Assembly (NCBI RefSeq): GCF_900110995.1
Contig: NZ_FOJF01000002.1
Coordinates: 1,426,001 to 1,490,000 of the forward strand
Direction: 5' to 3'
From: Chitinophaga sp. YR573
GTDB taxonomy: Bacteria; Bacteroidota; Bacteroidia; Chitinophagales; Chitinophagaceae
DNA: 64,000 nt
Shown: positions 33,512 through 42,800 of the stretch, in pieces
Position numbering within the stretch: the stretch's first letter is position 1
Layout of the letters: each line of letters opens with the position of its first letter
Program-made: the position numbers and the translations under genes
The notes under the pieces: model-generated
Database searches by the model: none
Told to the model about the DNA's origin: nothing
What the model saw: the letters and a program-made list of their open reading frames with translations, nothing else

Positions 33512-35767
33512 TTGAATAAACATATTTATATACTATTCCTCTTCCTGGCAGGGGGCTTAAATAGCTATGCCCAGTTACAACGTAGTACCATTTTACATGC
33601 TACTGGTGGTAAAGGCGAGATATTGGTTTTCCCAAGAGGTATACAGCAGTCATCCGGGAATGTGTCTTATCTGCTTGCTGCAGATAGCGGGAATACTTTT
33701 GCGTTAATCCCCCTTATTAAAGAGGTTAATTATCATAAGCCTAAGGTAGCCGTACTAAGGAAACCATGGCTGACGGTCCACGGTAATGTGATGTACGATC
33801 TCTATTACCAGTCAGGTGTTGATACGCCTTATCAGCAGAAAGATGTATACCAGCATACATTAACAACTTACCTGGATATTACAGTAAAAGATCAGTATCC
33901 GGTTCGTGTAGCCTTTTCAACTACCAGGGGGAATTCTGCAATGTTCAGAAATATTACAGGACTTAATCTTCAGTATACTAACCGCGATTTCAAAAGTATG
34001 CTGCTGAATAAACTACAGAGTTATGATGCAGGGCGTAATCTCCAGTTGCAGGAACTGGAACAGTACAAGGAACAGATGGATGTGAAATCCATGGAGATCT
34101 CCAGGCTCAGAGGCTGGTTGTCTTCTCCTGCACAATTACAGCGTATTGTAGAAGAGAGGGAACGGAAATTATATAAGACTCCGCAGGCTCCGTCTTTTGA
34201 TTCTTTGTCAAAGCCGGATCTCAATGCATTGCTGCATTATAAGAAATTACCTTCAGATACAAATCTGCAGCACTTTGAAGACCAATATGCTGCAAAAAGC
34301 AAACAGCTGGATTCTCTTGAGAAAGAATGGAACGGGATGGAGCAGAAATACAGGGAAAAGCAAAAGAAACTGGGAGGCGAAAAAGAGGACCTTACGAGCG
34401 CTGTAATGAACAGCAGGAACAATAAAGAACTGGCGGATAAGCTGCACGCAATGGACCTGCCGGATACTGTGCTACCAAAAGGATATAAAACACTGCTGGC
34501 AATTAAATCATTTGGTATAGGAAGGACGATGGTAAATTACTCAGAACTGACAGCGAAAGATATCAGTATCCAGGGTGTACAGCTCGAATATAATCCTTCT
34601 TATTACGTAGCAGTTGCTACAGGTGTAATAGATTACCGGTTCAGAAATTATATCGTGAACAGTAACCGTCCGAAACAATACCTGAATCTGTTCAGAGTAG
34701 GTATTGGTATGAAGGAAGGCAATAACCTGATTTTCACTTATTATACCGGTAAGAAACAGTTGTATAATCTGAATACTTCTGCGGATAGCGCCTCCACTCC
34801 GGATTATCATCTGATGGGAATGGCATTGGAAGGACGTTGGCAGCTGACTAAAAATACATACTTCACGGGAGAAGTGGCTAAATCATCCCTTCCTTATTAT
34901 CGGGAGAATAAACAAAACAGTTTATTCCATTTTAATGACCATTCTAACGAAGCCTATGCTGTAAAGGGATTTTCCTTTATACCTGTTACGGGTACAAGGA
35001 TCAATGCTGTATACAAGGTGATGGGAGCAGGGTTTCAGTCGTTCAGTATGTATACTACCGGTTCTGCACAAACGGCATGGTCAGTACGGGTGGATCAGCC
35101 TTTCTTTAAACAAAAGCTCACCATTACAGCTTCGGTGAGGCAGAATGATTACACCAGTCAGTATCAGCAGGCGGACTACCGTAGTAATACTGTTTTCAAA
35201 AGTCTGCAGGCAACACTGCGAATGAAGAAATGGCCGGTGATCTCTGTTGGTTATTTTCCAAGTTCTCAGCTGACCAAACTGAGTGATAATAACTACGTGG
35301 AAAATCTATTCTATACCCTGGTAGCTTCCCTCAGTCACTTTTATAAATACCATGGCATCACCATGAATACAATACTGTCGTATACACAGTTCTACAATCG
35401 TCAGACGGATAGCGGCTTTGTATACTTTAATACTAAAAATGTACTCCTGAATCATGTGATGTTCCTGGGGCGGCTCACTTTACAGGGTACAGCTTCTGCG
35501 GCATTGAACAGCGAATATGAATTGTATGGAGTGGATGGTAATGTACAATATAAGATCAATAGATGGCTGGATGCTGGTGGAGGATTAAAATACAGTCAGC
35601 AGACAGTGTACAATATACAGCAGATCGGTTATACCGGTAATGTAAGAATGAATATTCCCCACCTTGGGCAAATAGAACTGATGGCAGACAAAGGGTTTAT
35701 CCCCGGCGTAAATAAGCGATTGGTTTCAAATAATACAGGCAGAGTTACTTATACTAAAATATTTTAA
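33512..35767 (+). CDS. Predicted outer-membrane barrel protein with coiled coil, first gene of the Rhs operon
   Basis: 751 residues. The start is TTG: it is the only start that keeps the signal peptide (KHIYILFLFLAGGLNSYAQ), and the frame is closed by a stop 21 nt upstream. After a beta-rich N-terminal region (about 20-165) come two Glu/Lys-rich coiled-coil stretches (about 170-235 and 255-320), then a long region (about 335-751) of alternating strands with frequent Tyr/Phe, as in outer-membrane barrels (YRFRNYIVNSNRPKQYLNLF; RLTLQGTASAALNSEYELYG). The last residue is Phe, as expected for barrels. I do not recognise a named family. Its stop codon touches the next ATG with no gap. It could anchor or export the large proteins encoded downstream; that is inference. 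Confidence 0.7.
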   Translation: MNKHIYILFLFLAGGLNSYAQLQRSTILHATGGKGEILVFPRGIQQSSGNVSYLLAADSGNTFALIPLIKEVNYHKPKVAVLRKPWLTVHGNVMYDLYYQSGVDTPYQQKDVYQHTLTTYLDITVKDQYPVRVAFSTTRGNSAMFRNITGLNLQYTNRDFKSMLLNKLQSYDAGRNLQLQELEQYKEQMDVKSMEISRLRGWLSSPAQLQRIVEERERKLYKTPQAPSFDSLSKPDLNALLHYKKLPSDTNLQHFEDQYAAKSKQLDSLEKEWNGMEQKYREKQKKLGGEKEDLTSAVMNSRNNKELADKLHAMDLPDTVLPKGYKTLLAIKSFGIGRTMVNYSELTAKDISIQGVQLEYNPSYYVAVATGVIDYRFRNYIVNSNRPKQYLNLFRVGIGMKEGNNLIFTYYTGKKQLYNLNTSADSASTPDYHLMGMALEGRWQLTKNTYFTGEVAKSSLPYYRENKQNSLFHFNDHSNEAYAVKGFSFIPVTGTRINAVYKVMGAGFQSFSMYTTGSAQTAWSVRVDQPFFKQKLTITASVRQNDYTSQYQQADYRSNTVFKSLQATLRMKKWPVISVGYFPSSQLTKLSDNNYVENLFYTLVASLSHFYKYHGITMNTILSYTQFYNRQTDSGFVYFNTKNVLLNHVMFLGRLTLQGTASAALNSEYELYGVDGNVQYKINRWLDAGGGLKYSQQTVYNIQQIGYTGNVRMNIPHLGQIELMADKGFIPGVNKRLVSNNTGRVTYTKIF

Positions 35768-36859
35768 ATGAGACATTTTTTCTGGTTATTATGCCTGCTG
35801 TCAGTGCAGGTAATGGGACAAGTGAACATGACAGTGCAGGTGCCACCCACGGGTGTGATGCAAAAAGCACAATTGTGGAATATGTTGCTGGTATCAGCTT
35901 CTGCCTCCGCTATCAGCGTGAGGATAGAATTGCGTATTACTGATGCCCACACCAATCAACCGGTGTTGACAGGAATTTCCCGTACAATTATTTTAAACAA
36001 AGGGGCTAAACAGATCCAGATAGGTGATGTGATGCCTGTTGCTTACGAATATCTTTCTTCTGTGGCCGACAGAAGTACTAATGGCTTACTTACCGCCGGT
36101 ACTTACCTCGCCTGTTATAATGTGATCCAGCAAAGCGGAGATGTGGGCAATCTGGTAGCGGAAGACTGTCTGCCTTTCTCTGTTGAACCGGTGAGCCCTC
36201 CGTTATTAAATACCCCTGCAGACCAGAGTCTGTCAGAAACGAACTTACCACAGTTCACGTGGTTACCACCTGCTCCGATTACTATTTTCAATGATCTGAA
36301 CTATGATATGGTACTCGTGGAACTACGTACAGGGCAATCTCCTGCAGAAGCTGTACAGCAGAACATACCTGTTTTCCGCTCTGCGCATAACAGGAATATG
36401 TTTGTAAACTATCCGGTATCGGCAGTGGCACTGGATACGGCTAAGCGTTATGCCTGGACAGTCACGGCAAATAATGGTAATCAGTTTGCCGCGCAAACAG
36501 ACGTATGGACTTTTCGGGTGAAAGGTGTACAACCTGTTAAAACGGAAGTATTATCAGAGGCATATATACAGCTAAGAAAGGGATTAGACGCAACCGTCTT
36601 TACCTGTAAGGACATATTACCGTTCAGCTATAATAATGTGGCCGGAGATACGACAATTGGGTACGAGATCATTGCTCAGGATGAGCAGAATGCGGTAAAG
36701 AAAACAGGCGTATTAAAACTGAAAGCAGGTGAGAACCTGCTGAATATAAAACCTGGTAATCATTTACTGACCAGCCAACAGCATTACCTGTTACGATTAT
36801 TCAATTCCAGACAGGAATACTGGTATATGAAATTCATTTATACCGGCGATCAACAATAA
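35768..36859 (+). CDS. Secreted FN3-like protein of the Rhs operon
   Basis: 363 residues with a signal peptide (1-17, LLSVQVMGQ). The mature protein is beta-rich: an N-terminal domain (about 18-140, VNMTVQVPPTGVMQKAQLWN), then PVSPPLLNTPADQSLSETNLPQFTWLPP (split across residues about 140-168), a typical lead-in to a fibronectin-III-like domain ending RYAWTVTANNGNQFAAQTDVW, and a third beta domain (about 265-363). No catalytic motif is visible. It starts at the base after the previous stop codon and ends 26 nt before the 2826-residue gene, so it belongs to the same operon and is probably a periplasmic or surface structural partner. Confidence 0.7.
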   Translation: MRHFFWLLCLLSVQVMGQVNMTVQVPPTGVMQKAQLWNMLLVSASASAISVRIELRITDAHTNQPVLTGISRTIILNKGAKQIQIGDVMPVAYEYLSSVADRSTNGLLTAGTYLACYNVIQQSGDVGNLVAEDCLPFSVEPVSPPLLNTPADQSLSETNLPQFTWLPPAPITIFNDLNYDMVLVELRTGQSPAEAVQQNIPVFRSAHNRNMFVNYPVSAVALDTAKRYAWTVTANNGNQFAAQTDVWTFRVKGVQPVKTEVLSEAYIQLRKGLDATVFTCKDILPFSYNNVAGDTTIGYEIIAQDEQNAVKKTGVLKLKAGENLLNIKPGNHLLTSQQHYLLRLFNSRQEYWYMKFIYTGDQQ

Positions 36860-36885
36860 TAAACGAACGATAAATATAGTACCTG

Positions 36886-39800
36886 ATGATACTGGAACTT
36901 GCTGCGAAAGGTAAGAAGACGATAGCTTCTTTAATGCTGGCTTTGCTCTATTTTGAAACAATTATCCCCTCTTATGCACTGGGTGTTGGAAGATCTTCTT
37001 TCCCCCGTGTACCAATTATAAGTAGCAGTGTACCTGCAAAAAAAATAGTGGATCCTGTATTCGGTGGTGGTGTTAAATCCGTGCTGGATAATAGCATTAA
37101 AGGAAAATTAAAACAGCCGGTGTCTTCTCATGCAGACGATCTTGGTGGTCCTACACAACCGGAAAGCCAGGCTTTCCACTCTGTGAACAGTGATAACATG
37201 GTAGACCTGTTCAGCGGAGATTTTAATTATAGCATCCCGTTGATAGATGTAGGTGGATATCCAATTGCACTGGGTTACAGCAGTGGGATCACAATGGATC
37301 AGGAAGCCAGCTGGGTAGGATTAGGATGGAATATTAACCCGGGTACGATTACACGTAACCTTCGTGGTTTACCGGACGACTTTAACGGTACAGATACTAT
37401 CCAGAAGATTTCGGCGATAAAGCCTAATAAAACTATTGGTGTAACAGTAGGTGCCACTGCAGAGTTATTGGGTTACCCGTTGTTGAAGGGAGGACTTAGT
37501 GTGGGCGTGCTGCATAATTCTTACAAAGGCTGGGGCCTGGAGTCCGGTATAAATGCCAGTATAAACGTAGGTGCTTCCAGTATGGGTAAATTTACGAGTC
37601 AGTTATCGCTGACTAACAGTTCTCAGGATGGAGTTACTGTAGGCGCATCGCTGGATTGTGTTACGAATGAAGAGGACGATAAGGATGGAAAAGGACTGGG
37701 CGGGAGTATGGGAGTCGGGTCTACCTTTAATTCAAGATCAGGCATGAAAGCTCTCCAGATTGAGGCAGGGATAAAACAATATGATAACACCGATAATAAT
37801 ACTAAAGCCCGTCCGCTGGATAACAGTGCGACTTTCCGTTCGAAAATCTCCTTTGCATCCCCTACCTATACACCTGGTATAACTTTACCGTTTACGAATA
37901 CGTTATACAGTTTCAATCTAAAAATAGGTCAGGAAACCAAGGTCTATCATAAAAGTGTTTCGCTTAGCGGATATGTTGCCAAACAGGAGATCAAGGCCGA
38001 AGATCAGCGTTCATCATTACCGGCTTACGGATATCTGAATTTCCAGGGGGCTAAGACGAATACTGCTATATTATTGGATTATAACCGGGAAAAAGAAATC
38101 CCTTACAGGGAAAAACCAGCGGTACCTAACATCGCCTTACCGTCATATACCTACGACGTATTCGCTATGTCAGGAGAAGGAACGGGAGGTATGTTCCGTG
38201 CTTACAGAGGTGATATCGGTTATGTACACGATCATTACATAAAAACCAAAGACCGCACATTGGGCGGAGGACTGGATCTGGCAGTAGGGGATATGGTACA
38301 TCCTGGTGTAGACATAGGTTTTACCAGCGCTTACACCGAATCAGGCCCCTGGTTATCCTTAAATCCACTGGCAAAGAATATTGCTTTCAAATCTTCCAGT
38401 GGAACTTTTGAAGCCAGTTATTTCCGTAACCCCGGAGAAATGACCATCAACTCAAAATCATTTTATGACAATATAGGAGGAGATGACATCGTATCGGTAG
38501 CGTTGAACCAGGCAGGTAGCAGTGATCCGAATATCTCCACATCAAACCTGCTGAACCGTTATAACAGCAATAAAGAACTGATTGGTCAGCAGACGCTGTC
38601 TGCGCGTAATACAACCAAAGATAAAAGAGATAAAAGAACACAGGTAATTTCTTATCTCAATGCCGCGGAGGCAAGTACTGCGGGACTTACCCAATACATA
38701 GAGAATTATAAGGAGAATACTTATAGCCTTAATAACTGTGGCAGTACTTTTCCTACAGAACTGGATGCCGACAAACACGGGTTCTATGGAGAATATTTCA
38801 GTGGAACGAGATTCCAGAAATTTCTATATAGCAGAGTAGATACTTTTATAGACTTTCCTAATAAAGGAGCGATCAATGTTGGTAAACCAACTGGTGCCCC
38901 TACTTTAAATACCGGTTTTTCTGTTCGCTGGACAGGCCGTCTGAAAGCAGATGTTACCGGTTCATACAAGATTATTACTATCAGTGATGATGGAGTAAGA
39001 TTATTCCTGAATGATTCTTTGTTTATAGATCAGTTTAATGACCATAAACCACGGGCAGATACTGCGTTTGTAAACCTGGTAGCAGGTGAGGTATATAATG
39101 TGAAGATAGAATATTATCAGTCCGGAGGGGATGTATTAATGGCCTTGAAATGGATGTATCCCAGTCAGTCAGTTGTATCCATTCCTGGAAGGAATCTGTA
39201 CCTGATGCCCTCAAAAGATACATTCGTTGTAGGTGATAGTACAGTATCAAGAGAAAAAAGAGTAAATGATTTCCGCAAGCAAAATCATATTTCAGAGATA
39301 GAAGTTTTGAATAAAGATGGCCGCCGCTATGTATATGGTATCCCGGTATATAATTTTGAACAGAAGGAAACAAGCTTCTCTGTAGATGCTAAAGATGGTA
39401 ATACTGTTGCTGGTTTAGTTAAATATACGCCGGGTGAAGATAACACGGTCAACAATACTAAAGGGAATGACCATTACTTCAGCAGTGAATTGATGCCAGC
39501 CTATGCACACTCATTCCTGTTAACAGGAATTCTGTCTCCGGATTATCAGGATTTAACAGGAGATGGTATCAGCAATGATGATCCCGGTAACGCCATCAAA
39601 TTTAATTATACAAAAATAGCAGGTATTAAGAATCCTTATGCCTGGCGTGTACCAGCAGCAGACAGTGCGAATTATAACGAAGGTCTGAAAACAGACAACC
39701 GGGATGATAAAGGTAGTTATGTGTCTGGTGATAAAGAACTCTGGTATCTGAACTCTATCGAGTCTAAAAGTATGATCGCCACCTTTAAGATGAGCGAGCG

Positions 39801-42800
39801 TAAAGACATGGCCGCTATTAACGAAGATGGTGTACGCCTGGCAGGTCATCCTACACGTAAACTGGATGAGATCAACCTTTATAATAAAGCTGATTTCAAA
39901 AAATATAACACCAAAGCGCGTCCTGTAAAAACAGTACACTTTGAATACAGCTACGAGTTGTGTATGGGGGTGAATGGTGTACTCAGCGACTCCGGTAAAC
40001 TCACCTTAAAGAAAGTATGGTTTACTTACAACGGTAACAATAAGGGGAAGCTGAATCCTTACGTGTTTAACTATAACGCGAAAAATCCAACCTATAACGC
40101 AAAATCTTACGATCGCTGGGGGAACTATAAACCATCCTCACAGAATCCATCAGGAGTTTCTAACGCTGATTTTCCATATGCTGTGCAGGACAGCACCCAG
40201 GCAGCCCGGAACGCCGCTGCATGGACATTGGATTCGATCATATTACCCTCCGGTGGCCGTATTAAGGTAGATTATGAGAGTGATGATTATGCCTATGTAC
40301 AGAATAAACGGGCTACTCAGATGTTTACAGTAGCCGGATTCTCTGCAAAAGAACCCACAGACCTGGGTGATATAGGTAATAATCTATACGGACTGGTAGA
40401 TAATCAGTACATCGCTATTAATGTACCGAAAGCAGTGTCCAGTAAGGAAGAGGTATATGCCCGTTATCTGCAGGGGCTGGAGAAAGTATATTTCCGTTTG
40501 TTTGTAAATATGCCATCTGATAAGTTTGGTAGTGGCGGAGAATATGTACCCTGTTATGCGACACTCGATCCTAATAAGTACGGCTACTTTAATAATGGCA
40601 ATACTATCTGGATTCGTGTAAAGGCGATCAGTCCTTCCGGTGAACTTGATATGGCTACCAGTGTATACAGTCCGCTGGCCAAAGCTGCTATCCAGTACCT
40701 GCGTCTCAACCTTCCGTCCAAGGCTTACCCTGGTTCGGATGTAGGAGATGACATCGGACTGGAAGATGCGGTAAAAATACTGTTCTCTCAGGCTGATAAT
40801 TTGATGAACTCCGTAATGAGTTTTGACCGTAACGCAAGAATCAAACAATGGGCAAGGACCGTGGACGTAGGTCGTACACTTGTACGTTTGAACAGTCCTT
40901 ATTATAAAAAAATGGGCGGTGGTATCCGTGTCAAAAGAGTGAAGATCTATGATCATTGGGATGCCATGGCCAAACAGCGGGAGTCTGTATATGGTCAGGA
41001 ATACCAGTATACGACCACCAGATCAGTAAATGGGGTTGATGAAACAATCAGTAGTGGTGTGGCCAGTTATGAACCTATGCTGGGAGGAGAAGAGAACCCC
41101 TGGAGACTACCGATTGAGTATCTTGAACAGATAGCTCCATTGGCGCCTATGAATCTGGGTTACACGGAAGCCCCATTGGGAGAATCCTTATTCCCCGGAG
41201 CTTCTGTTGGCTATAGCAAAGTAAGGGTGCGTACCATTCATGCAAAGAATGTACGTTCTGCAAATGGATTTACAGAGACCTGCTTTTATACCAGTTACGA
41301 CTTTCCGACATTGGTCGATATGACTTCACTGGCTGATGGGAAGAAACGTTTCAGACCAGACTTACAGAACTTCCTGAAGATTAACGTTCGTCATTTTATC
41401 GGATTGAGCCAGGGCTTCAAAGTGGAGCTCAATGATATGAACGGTAAAATGAAATCACAGGCTACTTATGGAGAAGCTGATTCTCTCGGGTACATCACCT
41501 ATACCGAAAACTATTACCGTGTAGATAACCAGCAGTCTGAGTTCAAACACCTGAACAGCACCGTTATGACGATTGATCCGAGTGGAGCGATCGACAGCAG
41601 TGCTACCATCGGGAAAGATGTAGAGCTGATGATGGATATGCGTGAACAGCATTCAGTGACCAACGCTTATAACCTGAATATCAACCCGGCTCTGTTCTCT
41701 TTCTCATTGCCTCCTTTCTGGCTGATACCTACTATCCTCAGCCTGCATCACAGGGAGGAAACATTGTATCATTCAGTGGCAGCAACCAAGGTGATTACCC
41801 GTCATGGTATCCTGGACAGTGTATTGTCAGTTGACAAGGGTAGCCAGGTAACTGCGCGTAACCTGTTATATGATGCTGAAACAGGTGATGTGGTATTGTC
41901 CAGTACAAGAAATGAATTTAATGATCCACAATATCATTTCAGCTGGCCTTCCGGCTGGACATATGATGGTATGAGTGGTGCCTATAAAAATATCGGTGTA
42001 GTCCTGAATGGTGTTAACATTAATCAGGGACGTATCACCAATGGAATAAATGCCAATGATTATTTCGCTGCAGGTGATGAGATCCTGATCGGTTCTAAAC
42101 AAAAGACCGGTGGTGATGACTGTACTCCTGATATTGCTACATTCCGTGCACCGGCAGTACTTTACGCTATTGATGCCAATGTACTGACAGGTGGTACACC
42201 GGACATTTACTTTACAGATCGCGACGGTGCACCATTCACCGGCAATGACATCGCAATGAAGATCATTCGTTCTGGCAGAAGAAACATTGCTGCCGGAGTA
42301 GGAGAAGTGACTTTACTGGCTAATCCTCTGGTTAAATCAGGGAATGACTATGCATTGATCTTTGATACAACAAAAGTAATATCAGCGTCAGCCACAGAGT
42401 TCAAACAGATATGGAAGGTGGCAGATAAATTTAAATCCGCTACAATGCTGAATTGTGTAGCAGCTCCATATAGTGAATATGCGGGAACGAATGTGGCTGA
42501 TTGTGGAGTATCTGCTGGTCCCGCTAGTTACGGAAATGAATTCCGTATGGCTACCTTTAAGAGAAGTAATTGTGCTGCAAATTTTGTCACCCATCAGGGT
42601 ACTGTTTATAAAGTACCTGCTAATAAATATATTTCAACGGTTAGTCAGGCCGCGGCAGATTCTATGGCAGCAAAAGAGATCGCAGACAGCGGGCAGGCAT
42701 TTGCCAATTTGCATGGTGCCTGTTATCAGTTGTTCTATAGCGCGCAAATGACAAAAGTATTTACTAAGAACGACTGTTCACAATCTGGGACTTATGGCAC

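Noticed and set aside
40384..40956. 190-codon minus-strand ORF inside the giant PA14 gene
   Set aside because: Shadow of the real + strand gene; no signal peptide, motif or own promoter, and the + frame is unbroken.
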